Positions 7,548 to 15,431 of a stretch of 48,272 nt of DNA are shown in pieces. The stretch spans positions 1-48,272 of the forward strand of contig NZ_JACJKS010000017.1 of NCBI RefSeq assembly GCF_016901695.1, given 5' to 3'. Position 1 is the stretch's first letter. Each line of letters opens with the position of its first letter. The translations under genes were made by a program, and so were the position numbers. Origin of the DNA: Mordavella massiliensis. Lineage in GTDB: Bacteria > Bacillota > Clostridia > Lachnospirales > Lachnospiraceae. The notes beneath the pieces were generated by a model. That model made no database searches, was not told the DNA's origin, and saw only the letters and a program-made list of their open reading frames with translations.

Positions 7548-7697
7548 GTGCGTACAAGAATTACATTAGAATGTACAGAATGCAAGCAGCGTAACTACAA
7601 CATGACGAAGGACAAGAAGGCACATCCGGAGCGCATGGAGACCAAGAAGTACTGCAGATTCTGCAAATCACACACATTGCACAAAGAGACAAAATAG
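7548..7697 (+). CDS. rpmG: 50S ribosomal protein L33
   Basis: This 49-residue basic protein begins [19 protein letters not shown]. Two CxxC pairs (CTEC and CRFC) form the zinc site of the Cys-containing L33 form. Translation starts at GTG 7548 with GAGGTGG just upstream. It is the usual first gene of the secE-nusG cluster in Bacillota, 23 nt before secE, and is a component of the large ribosomal subunit near the E site. Confidence 0.96.
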   Translation: MRTRITLECTECKQRNYNMTKDKKAHPERMETKKYCRFCKSHTLHKETK

Positions 7698-7720
7698 TCG
7701 CTGGCAAAGGAGTGAATGTC

Positions 7721-7918
7721 GTGAATAAAGAAAAGACTCAGAAGAAGAGCTGGTTCAAGGGTCTAAGCGCAGAGTTCAAGAAGATCATCTGGCCAGACAA
7801 AGTGACACTTGCAAAGCAGACAGTAGCGGTTGTTTCCGTGTCCGTTGTGATGGGGATCATCATCGCGATCATCGATTTCCTGGCACAGCACGGCGTAGAT
7901 TTCCTGGTAGGACTGTAA
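7721..7918 (+). CDS. secE: Preprotein translocase subunit SecE
   Basis: The 65-residue single-membrane-pass protein clamps SecY in the Sec translocon. It has the conserved amphipathic segment LSAEFKKIIWPDK before one membrane helix (about residues 33-55), typical of the short Gram-positive form. I chose GTG 7721 because AGGAG (7708-7712) lies 8 nt upstream. An in-frame GTG at 7712 overlaps that ribosome site and would add three residues. Confidence 0.95.
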   Translation: MNKEKTQKKSWFKGLSAEFKKIIWPDKVTLAKQTVAVVSVSVVMGIIIAIIDFLAQHGVDFLVGL

Positions 7919-7935
7919 GCAAGAAAGGTGATTAT

Positions 7936-8451
7936 ATGTCAGAGGCAAAATGGTACGTTGTTCATACCTATTCCGGGTATGAGAACAAAGTGAAGGCCAA
8001 CATTGACAAGACGGTGGAAAACCGGCATCTGGAGGAGCAGATCCTGGAGGTGCGCGTTCCCCTGGAGGACGTAGTGGAATCCAAGAACGGCGTGCAGAAG
8101 GTGACGCAGAAGAAGATGTTCCCCGGCTATGTGCTCATCCACATGATCATGAACGACGACACATGGTATGTGGTCCGCAACACAAGGGGCGTGACAGGGT
8201 TCGTGGGACCCGGATCCAAGCCGGTACCCCTCACAGACGAGGAGATGGCCCCGCTGGGCATCCGGCGTGAGAGCTACGCGGTCGACTACGAGGTGGGAGA
8301 CGGCGTCAAGGTCATCGCCGGCGCATGGGCGGATACGGTGGGCGTTGTGCAGTCCATCAATGCCGCGAAGCAGAGCCTGACGATCAATGTTGAGCTGTTT
8401 GGCCGCGAAACGCCAGTAGAGATAAGTTTCGCTGAAGTGAAAAAATTGTAA
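7936..8451 (+). CDS. nusG: Transcription elongation factor NusG
   Basis: This 171-residue general elongation factor binds the RNA polymerase clamp and couples transcription to Rho or ribosomes. The NGN domain begins KWYVVHTYSGYENKVKANI and contains MFPGYVLIHM. The KOW domain (about residues 120-171) carries GDGVKVIAGAWADTVGVV. It lies between secE and rplK in the standard order. It is distinct from the second NusG-family gene in the window, at 32093. AAGAAAGGTGA precedes the ATG. Confidence 0.97.
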   Translation: MSEAKWYVVHTYSGYENKVKANIDKTVENRHLEEQILEVRVPLEDVVESKNGVQKVTQKKMFPGYVLIHMIMNDDTWYVVRNTRGVTGFVGPGSKPVPLTDEEMAPLGIRRESYAVDYEVGDGVKVIAGAWADTVGVVQSINAAKQSLTINVELFGRETPVEISFAEVKKL

Positions 8452-8457
8452 TCAGTA

Positions 8458-8490
8458 GTGGGAGGGACGAAGAAGTCCCGGCAATACCAC
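8458..8490 (+). promoter_or_regulatory. Candidate L1-binding mRNA element before rplK
   Basis: GTGG (8458-8461) pairs with CCAC (8487-8490) and encloses a GGGAC/GTCCC hairpin (8464-8468 / 8475-8479). The flanking GTGGGAGG and AATACCAC resemble the L1-stalk part of 23S rRNA, which ribosomal protein L1 binds and which L1-regulated mRNAs mimic. A matching copy precedes rplA. The ribosome site AAGGAGG follows immediately. Confidence 0.6.
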
Positions 8491-8505
8491 AAGGAGGTAA
8501 TGAAA

Positions 8506-8931
8506 ATGGCAAAAAAAGTAGAAGGTTACATTAAATTACAGATTCCTGCCGGCAAGGCAACACCGGCTCCTCCGGTCGGACCTGCTCTTGGACAGCACGG
8601 TGTAAACATCGTTGAGTTCACAAAGCAGTTCAACGCGAGGACGGCTGACCAGGGAGATCTGATCATCCCTGTTGTAATCACCGTTTACAACGACAGAAGC
8701 TTCAGCTTCGTTACAAAGACACCTCCGGCAGCAGTCCTGATCAAGAAGGCCTGCAACCTGAAATCCGGATCCGGCACACCGAACAAGAAGAAGGTTGCCA
8801 CGATCACGAAGGCTCAGCTTAAGGAGATCGCCGAGACAAAGATGCCCGACCTCAACGCTGCCAGCGTAGAGGCTGCCATGAGCATGATCGCGGGCACATG
8901 CAGGAGCATGGGTGTCACAGTAGAAGAGTAG
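8506..8931 (+). CDS. rplK: 50S ribosomal protein L11
   Basis: The 141-residue protein binds the GTPase-associated region of 23S rRNA. It shows [20 protein letters not shown], the conserved N-terminal proline-rich loop, and the C-terminal RNA-binding part [19 protein letters not shown]. Translation starts at ATG 8506 with AAGGAGG upstream. The frame is open further upstream, but that stretch is the structured leader. It is co-transcribed with rplA and probably under L1 feedback. Confidence 0.97.
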   Translation: MAKKVEGYIKLQIPAGKATPAPPVGPALGQHGVNIVEFTKQFNARTADQGDLIIPVVITVYNDRSFSFVTKTPPAAVLIKKACNLKSGSGTPNKKKVATITKAQLKEIAETKMPDLNAASVEAAMSMIAGTCRSMGVTVEE

Positions 8932-8959
8932 GGCAGTCCATCATCAACAGGAACAGTAA

Positions 8960-8986
8960 GTGGGAGGGTTATCCCGACATTACCAC
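8960..8986 (+). promoter_or_regulatory. Candidate L1-binding mRNA element before rplA
   Basis: GTGG (8960-8963) pairs with CCAC (8983-8986) around a small GGG/CCC hairpin with loop TTAT. It repeats the design of the element before rplK: GTGGGAGGG on the left, ATTACCACAAGGAGG on the right. The inner hairpin sequence differs while the pairing is kept, which points to a conserved RNA shape. Confidence 0.6.
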
Positions 8987-9004
8987 AAGGAGGTATTTTT
9001 TAAA

Positions 9005-9697
9005 ATGAAAAGAGGAAAGAAATATACAGAAGCTGCAAAGGTCATCGAGAGAGGAACACTCTACGACAGAGACGAGGCTATCTCTTTAGTAAAGAAGACA
9101 GCAGTAGCAAAATTCGATGAGACCATCGAGGCTCACATCAGAACAGGCTGTGACGGACGTCACGCTGACCAGCAGATCCGCGGCGCGGTCGTACTGCCCC
9201 ACGGAACAGGCAAGAAGGTCCGCATCCTCGTGTTCGCGAAGGACGCCAAGGCTGAGGAGGCCAAGGCGGCAGGTGCTGACTACGTAGGAGGCGACGAGCT
9301 GATCCCGAAGATCCAGAACGAGAACTGGTTTGAGTTCGATGTTGTTGTAGCTACACCGGATATGATGGGTATCGTAGGACGTCTCGGACGCGTGCTCGGC
9401 CCCAAGGGTCTCATGCCGAACCCGAAGGCCGGTACGGTAACCATGGACGTGACAAAGGCGATCCAGGACATCAAAGCCGGTAAGATCGAGTACAGACTCG
9501 ACAAGACAAACATTATCCACGTGCCGATCGGTAAGGCTTCCTTCACCGAGGAGCAGCTTGCAGACAACTTCCAGACGCTTATTGATGCAGTCAACAAGGC
9601 CAGACCGGCAGCAGTAAAGGGTCAGTTCTTAAAGAGCGTGACACTTACTTCCACAATGGGACCTGGCGTGAAGCTCAACCCGGTAAAACTGGTGTAA
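9005..9697 (+). CDS. rplA: 50S ribosomal protein L1
   Basis: This 230-residue L1-stalk protein moves deacylated tRNA out of the E site and in many bacteria also represses its own operon. The signature [21 protein letters not shown] is intact, with [11 protein letters not shown] and a C-terminal [10 protein letters not shown]. The start is ATG 9005, with AAGGAGG at 8987-8993. A strong terminator follows, so rplA ends this transcription unit. Confidence 0.97.
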   Translation: MKRGKKYTEAAKVIERGTLYDRDEAISLVKKTAVAKFDETIEAHIRTGCDGRHADQQIRGAVVLPHGTGKKVRILVFAKDAKAEEAKAAGADYVGGDELIPKIQNENWFEFDVVVATPDMMGIVGRLGRVLGPKGLMPNPKAGTVTMDVTKAIQDIKAGKIEYRLDKTNIIHVPIGKASFTEEQLADNFQTLIDAVNKARPAAVKGQFLKSVTLTSTMGPGVKLNPVKLV

Positions 9698-9716
9698 GCT
9701 TCTTCGCATCATACAT

Positions 9717-9760
9717 GAAAAACCCCGGGATCATGGGAAACCATGGCCCGGGGTTTTTTG
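9717..9760 (+). terminator. Intrinsic terminator after rplA
   Basis: AAAAACCCCGGG pairs with CCCGGGGTTTTTT around a second stem CATGG-GAAA-CCATG. A T-run follows. It separates rplKA from the regulator and ABC genes downstream. Confidence 0.9.
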
Positions 9761-9795
9761 TCCTTTTGTTTCACATGTTTTTCACAAAATTCCCG

Positions 9796-9823
9796 TTGAC
9801 AATGGGCGGGAAAAGCATATAAT
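9796..9823 (+). promoter_or_regulatory. Promoter of the marR-ABC exporter operon
   Basis: TTGACA (9796-9801) and TATAAT (9818-9823) are 16 nt apart. A second overlapping TATAAT lies at 9823-9828. The repeated operator-like sequence begins one base later. Confidence 0.75.
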
Positions 9824-9828
9824 ATAAT

Positions 9829-9859
9829 GTTAGTTCCCGAATTGTTAGTTCCCGAACTA
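9829..9859. promoter_or_regulatory. Probable MarR operator, two repeats
   Basis: GTTAGTTCCCGAA occurs twice in tandem (9829 and 9844) with a 15-bp period. The second copy contains the perfect palindrome TAGTTC-CC-GAACTA (9846-9859). It lies at the expected transcription start, just before the marR-type gene, so autorepression is the natural reading. Confidence 0.7.
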
Positions 9860-9886
9860 CAGAAAAATACGGAAAGGGATGAAGTC

Positions 9887-10408
9887 ATGGGCGATGACGC
9901 AGGCAAGTGGATCAACCGTGTCTCCCACCAGTTAAAGCGGCAGATGTGCTGCCAGGATCAGGATCCCGGGCAGGACGATCTCACGAACATGCAGAAGTTG
10001 ATTCTGCATTTTATTTTGTTGGAGACCATGAACGGGGATCTCTACCAGAGAGACATCGAGCGGGAGTTCAAGGTGCGCAGGTCCACGGCGACGGGGATCC
10101 TCCAGCTCCTGGAGAAGAAAGCCTACATTTACCGGGAGGCGGTGAAGGAGGATGCCAGGCTGAAGCGGATCGTGCCCACGAGGCGGGCGCTGGAGCTGCG
10201 GGAGCCGCTGCTTACGAACATCCGCAGGCGGGAGGACCTCATCAGAAGGGGGATCCCGGACGACGACATGGAGGTGTTCGTGCGCGTGCTCAGGCAGATG
10301 TCGGCGAACCTGTCCTCCTGGGAAGAACAGAAGGAATCTGAGAAAAGTAAGGAAGGAAAGGAAGAAGCAGATGAACAGGAAACTACTGAAATCTGTGCGG
10401 GAGTATAA
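9887..10408 (+). CDS. MarR-family transcriptional regulator
   Basis: The 173-residue protein has a winged helix: LTNMQKLILHFILLETMNGD, then YQRDIEREFKVRRSTATGILQLLEKKAYI as the DNA-recognition region and EDARLKRIVPTRRALEL as the wing. A charged Lys/Glu tail ends the protein. It overlaps the first ABC gene by 38 nt in another frame, so the genes are co-transcribed and the protein probably represses the exporter until a ligand binds. I chose ATG 9887, with GGAAAGGGAT upstream, over an in-frame ATG at 9827 that lies inside the promoter/operator. Confidence 0.9.
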   Translation: MGDDAGKWINRVSHQLKRQMCCQDQDPGQDDLTNMQKLILHFILLETMNGDLYQRDIEREFKVRRSTATGILQLLEKKAYIYREAVKEDARLKRIVPTRRALELREPLLTNIRRREDLIRRGIPDDDMEVFVRVLRQMSANLSSWEEQKESEKSKEGKEEADEQETTEICAGV

Positions 10409-12104
10409 GAAGCAGGCCATTCTGGCGCCGGTCCTTGTGACGCTGGAAGTGCTGCTGGAAGTGCTGATCCCGCTCCTGATGGCGAACATCATCGACATCG
10501 GGATCATGCAGGGCGATATGAATTACATCATCAAGACGGGGCTGCTCCTCGTCCTCATGGCCATGGTGTCCCTGGCCTTCGGCGCGAAGGCCGGACAGGT
10601 GGCGGCGGTGGCGGGAGCCGGTTACGCCAAGAACCTGCGCCACGATATCTTTTACAAAATACAGGACTTTTCGTTTGGAAACATTGACCATTTCTCCACG
10701 TCCAGCCTTGTGACGAGGCTGACGACGGACATCACCAATGTGCAGATGGCGTTCATGTTCAGCATCCGCATGCTGGCCAGGGCTCCCATCATGGTGGTGC
10801 TGTCCTGGATCATGACGGCGACCATCAACCTGAAGATCGCCTTCCTCATGCTGGTGACGATCCCCATCCTGGGCGGCATCCTGATCCTGATCGCCAAGAA
10901 GGCGCACCCCCATTTCATCGCCGTGTTCGACGAGTACGACGTGCTGAACAACACGGTGCAGGAGAATGTAAACGCGGCCAGGGTGGTGAAGGCCTATGTC
11001 CGGGAGGAGCATGAGAACGAGAAGTTCCACAAGATCTCAAAGAAGGTCTTCGACCTCTTCACAAAGGCGGAGATGATCGTCGCCTGGAACGCGCCCACCA
11101 TGAACTTCGTCATGTACACGGTCGTGCTGCTGATCGTGCTCATGGGCGGCGAGGACATCGTGCTCGGCACCATGATGACCGGCGAGCTGACCAGCATCAT
11201 GGTCTACGCCATGCAGATCCTCATGTCCCTGATGATGGTGTCCTTCGTGTTCGTCATGATCATGATCGCGGAGGCGTCCTCCGACCGTATCCGCGAGGTG
11301 CTGGAGGAAGTGCCGGAGATGGAGGACTGCGAGGACGCGCTCACCGAGGTGGCGAACGGGGATATCGATTTCGAGCACGTGGACTTCAGCTACGCGGGCG
11401 AGGACGGCAACCTGTCCCTGAAAGACGTCAGCCTTCATATTAAGAGCGGCCAGGTGGTCGGCATCATCGGCGGCACCGGAAGCGCCAAGTCCACGCTCGT
11501 GCAGCTCATCCCCAGGCTCTATGACGTGACCAGGGGCTGCGTGAAGGTGGGCGGACAGGACGTGCGCAGGTACAGCCTGGAGAAGCTCCGGGACCAGGTG
11601 TCCATGGTGCTTCAGAAGAACGTGCTCTTCACCGGCAGCATCTACGAGAACATCCGCTGGGGCGACGAGAACGCCAGCAACGAGGAGGTCCGCAGAGTCT
11701 GTCAGCTGGCCCAGGCGGACGGGTTTATCAATGAATTCCCGGCCGGCTACAACACCATGATCGTGGAGGGCGGCAACAACGTGTCCGGCGGACAGAAGCA
11801 GAGGCTCTGCATCGCCCGGGCGCTTCTCAAGAAACCGAAGATCCTGATCCTGGACGATTCCACCAGCGCGGTGGACACCCGGACAGACGCCCTGATCCGC
11901 AAGGCGTTCCGGGAGGAGATCCCGGATACGACGAAGATCATCATCGCCCAGCGCATCTCCTCCGTGGAGGACGCGGACATGATCATCGTCATGGACAACG
12001 GAAAAATCGACGGCATCGGCACGTCTGAGGAACTGCTGAAGACGAACGCCATTTACCGGGAAGTATATGAATCACAGGTGAAAGGAGGGGCTGAGGATGA
12101 GTAA
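10371..12104 (+). CDS. ABC exporter half-transporter with degenerate ATP site
   Basis: The 577-residue protein has a six-helix exporter domain (about residues 15-310) fused to a nucleotide-binding domain. Walker A is GGTGSAKST (about 366-374), the signature is VSGGQ (about 469) and Walker B is ILILDDSTSAVD (about 490). The catalytic Glu after Walker B is Asp here and the switch His is Gln (IIIAQRIS). Both changes are typical of the non-hydrolysing subunit of heterodimeric multidrug or lipid exporters such as BmrCD or LmrCD. The partner gene overlaps its end by 8 nt. The substrate is unknown. The repressor gene upstream suggests induction by a toxic or signalling compound. Confidence 0.92.
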   Translation: MNRKLLKSVREYKKQAILAPVLVTLEVLLEVLIPLLMANIIDIGIMQGDMNYIIKTGLLLVLMAMVSLAFGAKAGQVAAVAGAGYAKNLRHDIFYKIQDFSFGNIDHFSTSSLVTRLTTDITNVQMAFMFSIRMLARAPIMVVLSWIMTATINLKIAFLMLVTIPILGGILILIAKKAHPHFIAVFDEYDVLNNTVQENVNAARVVKAYVREEHENEKFHKISKKVFDLFTKAEMIVAWNAPTMNFVMYTVVLLIVLMGGEDIVLGTMMTGELTSIMVYAMQILMSLMMVSFVFVMIMIAEASSDRIREVLEEVPEMEDCEDALTEVANGDIDFEHVDFSYAGEDGNLSLKDVSLHIKSGQVVGIIGGTGSAKSTLVQLIPRLYDVTRGCVKVGGQDVRRYSLEKLRDQVSMVLQKNVLFTGSIYENIRWGDENASNEEVRRVCQLAQADGFINEFPAGYNTMIVEGGNNVSGGQKQRLCIARALLKKPKILILDDSTSAVDTRTDALIRKAFREEIPDTTKIIIAQRISSVEDADMIIVMDNGKIDGIGTSEELLKTNAIYREVYESQVKGGAEDE

Positions 12105-13998
12105 GGAAGCAGGCAGAGGCGGAAAGCCGAAGGTTACCAAGAATACGATCCGGACAGCAAAGCGGCTGCTGGGCTACGTGACAGGCACCTACAAGGTGCA
12201 GTTCGTCTGCGTGCTCATCTGCATCCTGGTGAGCTCCGTGGCGAGCATCTCCGTGTCCCTGTCCCTGAAGTATCTGCTGGACGACTTCATCATCCCGCTG
12301 ATCGGGCACCGGGATCCGGATTTCTCCGAGCTCTACACGGCCCTCACCGTGCTGGGATCCATCTTCCTGTGCGGCGTGCTGGCCACCTTCTGCTACACAA
12401 GGCTGATGGTCGTGATCGGCCAGGGCGTGTTAAAGCGGGTCCGTGACGAGATGTTCGAGCACATGCAGACCCTGCCGATCCGCTATTTTGACCAGAACAC
12501 GAACGGCTCCATCATGAGCCTTTACACAAACGATACGGACACCCTGCGGCAGATGATCAACCAGTCCATCCCCCAGGTGCTGATGTCCGCGCTGATGATC
12601 GTGGTCACCTTCATCTCCATGCTGGTGCTGAGCCCGATCCTCACAGCCCTGGCCGTGCTGGTGATCCTTCTCATGATCGCCGTGTCCAGGTTCATCGGCG
12701 GCAACAGCGGGAAATATTTCATCCGGCAGCAGCTGGACCTGGCGAGCATCACCGGATTTGTGGAGGAGCGCATGAACGGCCAGCGCGTCGTGAAGGTCTT
12801 CAACCACGAGAAAAAGTCCGAGGAGGAGTTTGACGTCCTCAATGAGAAACTGTTCGAGAGCTCGGGCAACGCCCACACCTTCGCCAGCATCATGGGGCCT
12901 GTCATCGGAAACATCGGCAACCTGCAGTTCGTGCTGACCGCCGTGCTGGGAGGCTTTCTCTCTGTCATGGGCATCGGCAACATCACCCTGGGCGTCATGG
13001 CCTCCTACCTGCAGTTCACGAAGAGCTTCACCCAGCCCTTCATGCAGGTGGCCCAGCAGTTCAACTCCATCATCATGGCCCTTGCGGGCGCGGAGCGCAT
13101 TTTCAATATGATGGATGAGGAGCCGGAGGTGGACGAAGGCTATGTGACCCTTGTGAACGCCCGGAGGAAAGAGGACGGCACCCTCGAGGAGTGCAAGGAG
13201 CGCACCGGCCTGTGGGCCTGGAAGCACCCGCACCAGGCGGACGGCACCGTCACCTACACAGAGCTGAAGGGCGACGTGCGGTTCTTCGACATGTCCTTCG
13301 GCTATGAGCCGGACCACATGGTGCTCTACGACCTGACCCTCTACGCGAAGCCGGGACAGAAGCTGGCGTTCGTGGGATCCACGGGCGCGGGCAAGACGAC
13401 CATCACGAACCTCATCAACCGGTTCTACGATGTGCAGGACGGCAAGATCCGCTACGACGGCATCAACATCAACAAGATCAGGAAGGCGGACCTGCGTCAC
13501 TCCCTGGGCATCGTGCTCCAGGACACCCACCTGTTTACGGGCACCATCATGGACAATATCCGTTACGGGAAGCTGGACGCCACAGACGAGGAAGTGTACA
13601 ACGCGGCGAAGCTGGCCCATGCGGACGGCTTCATCCAGATGCTGCCCCAGGGCTATGACACCATGCTGACAAGCGACGGCGAGGAGCTCTCCCAGGGTCA
13701 GCGGCAGCTTTTGGCCATCGCCAGGGCGGCCGTGGCGGACCCGCCGGTCCTCATCCTGGACGAGGCCACATCCAGCATCGACACCCGGACCGAGAGCATC
13801 GTGCAGCAGGGTATGGATAACCTGATGAAGGGCAGGACCGTGTTTGTCATCGCCCACAGGCTCTCCACCATCCGCAACAGCGACGCCATCATGGTGCTGG
13901 AGCACGGGCGCATCATCGAGCGGGGCGACCACGAGGACCTGATCGCCCAGAGAGGCACGTACTACCAGCTATACACAGGAAAGCTGGAACTGTCGTAA
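12097..13998 (+). CDS. ABC exporter half-transporter with canonical ATP site
   Basis: The 633-residue partner of the preceding protein also has six membrane helices and a nucleotide-binding domain. Walker A is GSTGAGKTT (about 427-434), Walker B is LILDEATSSID with the catalytic Glu (about 552) and the switch His is present in VIAHRLST. Its signature reads LSQGQ instead of LSGGQ. A heterodimer would thus have one working site and one degenerate site, the latter made of this signature and the Asp/Gln site of its partner. A ~50-residue extra linker, rich in charged residues, lies between the two domains (about 350-395). Translation is coupled to the upstream gene. Confidence 0.92.
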   Translation: MSKEAGRGGKPKVTKNTIRTAKRLLGYVTGTYKVQFVCVLICILVSSVASISVSLSLKYLLDDFIIPLIGHRDPDFSELYTALTVLGSIFLCGVLATFCYTRLMVVIGQGVLKRVRDEMFEHMQTLPIRYFDQNTNGSIMSLYTNDTDTLRQMINQSIPQVLMSALMIVVTFISMLVLSPILTALAVLVILLMIAVSRFIGGNSGKYFIRQQLDLASITGFVEERMNGQRVVKVFNHEKKSEEEFDVLNEKLFESSGNAHTFASIMGPVIGNIGNLQFVLTAVLGGFLSVMGIGNITLGVMASYLQFTKSFTQPFMQVAQQFNSIIMALAGAERIFNMMDEEPEVDEGYVTLVNARRKEDGTLEECKERTGLWAWKHPHQADGTVTYTELKGDVRFFDMSFGYEPDHMVLYDLTLYAKPGQKLAFVGSTGAGKTTITNLINRFYDVQDGKIRYDGININKIRKADLRHSLGIVLQDTHLFTGTIMDNIRYGKLDATDEEVYNAAKLAHADGFIQMLPQGYDTMLTSDGEELSQGQRQLLAIARAAVADPPVLILDEATSSIDTRTESIVQQGMDNLMKGRTVFVIAHRLSTIRNSDAIMVLEHGRIIERGDHEDLIAQRGTYYQLYTGKLELS

Positions 13999-14005
13999 AA
14001 AACTG

Positions 14006-14034
14006 TTGACAGCAATCCGGGATTGTGCTAATTT
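14006..14034 (+). promoter_or_regulatory. Promoter of rplJL
   Basis: TTGACA (14006-14011) and the weak -10 TAATTT (14029-14034) are 17 nt apart, and a TGC just before the -10 gives an extended form. It begins 8 nt after the upstream ABC gene. Confidence 0.7.
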
Positions 14035-14040
14035 ATTATA

Positions 14041-14164
14041 GGACTGCCGAAGACAGCAGGTGCTGAAAAGCATAAGTATGGAAACGCCTGCCGAGGAAGA
14101 ACAGATACAATACATTGCGTATGATTTTCTGAACCTCTGTGTCTTTGGACGCAGAGGTTTTTTA
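14041..14164 (+). ncRNA. L10 leader (ribosomal protein L10(L12)4 autoregulatory RNA)
   Basis: The 5' leader of rplJ contains the conserved L10-leader blocks: CCGAAGACAGCAGGTG near 14047, its partner GCCTGCCGAGGAAG near 14091, and a terminator hairpin at the end. In Bacillota the L10-L12 complex binds such a leader and favours termination, matching L10/L12 supply to rRNA. The outline was recognised by eye. Confidence 0.85.
14132..14164 (+). terminator. Attenuator hairpin of the L10 leader
   Basis: AACCTCTG-GTC pairs with GAC-CAGAGGTT around TTTG with one mismatch and is followed by six T. It lies 45 nt before rplJ, so it must be read through for rplJL expression. Confidence 0.85.
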
Positions 14165-14208
14165 TCGGCGGTGCAAAAACCAAAATCTAACAAGGAGGTG
14201 CACCATTC

Positions 14209-14784
14209 GTGGCAAAAGTTGAGTTAAAACAGCCTATCGTTCAGGCCATCGTGGATGATATCACAGGCGCTCAGTCCGTTGTGCTGGTAGACTACCGCGG
14301 ACTGACTGTTGCGCAGGACACAGAGCTGCGTAAGCAGTTAAGAGAAGCCGGCATCATCTACAAGGTCTGCAAGAACACAATGATGAAGAGAGCTTTTGAA
14401 GGAACAGAGTTCGCAGCTCTGGAGGAGCATCTGGAAGGCCCCAGCGCCATCGCGATCTCCAAGGACGACGCTACGGCTCCGGCAAGGATCCTCTGCAAGT
14501 TCGCCAAGGACGCGAAAGCTCTTGAGTTAAAAGGCGGCGTAGTGGAAGGAACTGCATACGATGTGGCCGCGCTCACAGAGCTGGCTAAGATTCCTTCAAG
14601 AGAAGAACTTCTCTCCAGACTGCTTGGAAGCATGCAGTCACCGATCGCAAACTTTGCCCGCGTTATCAAGCAGATCGCGGAGCAGGGTGGAGAGGCCGCT
14701 CCTGCACAGGAGAGCACAGAGGCTCCGGCCGAGGAAGCTCCCGCAGCAGAGGCAGAAGCTCCGGCAGAGACTCCTGCCGAGTAA
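14209..14784 (+). CDS. rplJ: 50S ribosomal protein L10
   Basis: The 191-residue protein anchors the L7/L12 stalk to the ribosome. The N-terminal RNA-binding domain contains VLVDYRGLTVAQDTELRKQL and KNTMMKRAF. The C-terminal helix that binds L12 dimers is followed by an unusually Ala/Pro/Glu-rich tail (about residues 165-191), low in complexity and probably disordered. Translation starts at GTG 14209 with AAGGAGGTG upstream. Confidence 0.97.
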   Translation: MAKVELKQPIVQAIVDDITGAQSVVLVDYRGLTVAQDTELRKQLREAGIIYKVCKNTMMKRAFEGTEFAALEEHLEGPSAIAISKDDATAPARILCKFAKDAKALELKGGVVEGTAYDVAALTELAKIPSREELLSRLLGSMQSPIANFARVIKQIAEQGGEAAPAQESTEAPAEEAPAAEAEAPAETPAE

Positions 14785-14872
14785 TGATTTCCGCGCTGCG
14801 TGACAGCGGCAGGAAACAGGAAAAAATACTATTATATGAAAAGAAAAAAGAAATTGAATGGAGGACAATGAA

Positions 14873-15250
14873 ATGGCTAAGTTAACAACAGCTGAGATGA
14901 TCGAAGCGATCAAAGAGTTATCCGTATTAGAGTTAAACGAGTTAGTTAAGGCTTGTGAGGAAGAGTTCGGCGTATCTGCAGCAGCAGGCGTTGTGGTTGC
15001 AGCAGCAGCTGGCGACGGCGCACCGGCAGCAGAGGAGAAGGATGAGTTCGATGTAGAGCTCGTATCCGCCGGCGCATCCAAGGTTAAGGTTATCAAGGCC
15101 GTACGTGAGATCACAGGTCTTGGCCTGAAGGAAGCCAAAGAGCTTGTTGACGGCGCACCGAAGGTTGTAAAAGAGGGCGTTTCCAAGGCTGAGGCTGAGG
15201 AGATCAAGACAAAGCTTGAGGCTGAGGGCGCTGAGGTTAACCTGAAATAA
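14873..15250 (+). CDS. rplL: 50S ribosomal protein L7/L12
   Basis: The 125-residue stalk protein recruits translational GTPases. The N-terminal dimerisation part is [20 protein letters not shown]. An Ala/Gly/Glu hinge (about 38-55) leads into the C-terminal domain with [21 protein letters not shown] chose ATG 14873, with GGAGG 8 nt upstream. An earlier in-frame ATG at 14858 would add five residues and lacks a ribosome site. Confidence 0.97.
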   Translation: MAKLTTAEMIEAIKELSVLELNELVKACEEEFGVSAAAGVVVAAAAGDGAPAAEEKDEFDVELVSAGASKVKVIKAVREITGLGLKEAKELVDGAPKVVKEGVSKAEAEEIKTKLEAEGAEVNLK

Positions 15251-15279
15251 TCCAACCTCAAACAGACAGCAGAAGGCAC

Positions 15280-15337
15280 AGGCCGCCCGCGGGACTTCAT
15301 ATGATGAAGCCCGCAGGCGGCCTTTTGTTTTTGTTGT
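15280..15337 (+). terminator. Intrinsic terminator after rplL
   Basis: A long stem pairs AGGCCGCC-GCGGG-CTTCAT with ATGAAG-CCCGC-GGCGGCCT, interrupted by single mismatches, and ends in a T-rich tail. It separates rplJL from rpoBC, which has its own promoter. Confidence 0.9.
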
Positions 15338-15378
15338 GCGCAAAATTATGCGGGATGATACACAATTACACGGGGGTT

Positions 15379-15431
15379 GATGCAATTCCGGACGTAACAC
15401 TTTTTAAAAGTGTTACGTCCGGAATTGCATC
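15379..15431. repeat. 53-bp perfect palindrome between rplL and rpoB
   Basis: Two exactly complementary 26-bp arms (15379-15404 and 15406-15431) flank one central T. The arms begin GATGCAATTCCGGACG and end at CACTTTT. There is no T-run next to either arm. The last part of the right arm is repeated once more immediately downstream. Confidence 0.95.

Noticed and set aside
9827-9886. Earlier start for the MarR regulator
   Set aside because: It lies within the promoter/operator repeats and would precede or coincide with the transcription start.
10371-10408. Possible frameshift between the MarR and ABC genes
   Set aside because: Both proteins have normal family ends. The 38-nt overlap is ordinary translational coupling.
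12430-13932. 500-residue minus-strand frame inside the second ABC gene
   Set aside because: Its composition is rich in His, Val, Asp and Gln, as expected from reverse-complement codons of the real gene. No motif is present.
15379-15431. Palindrome before rpoB as an intrinsic terminator
   Set aside because: Neither side has a T-run, and a terminator for rplL already lies at 15280-15337.
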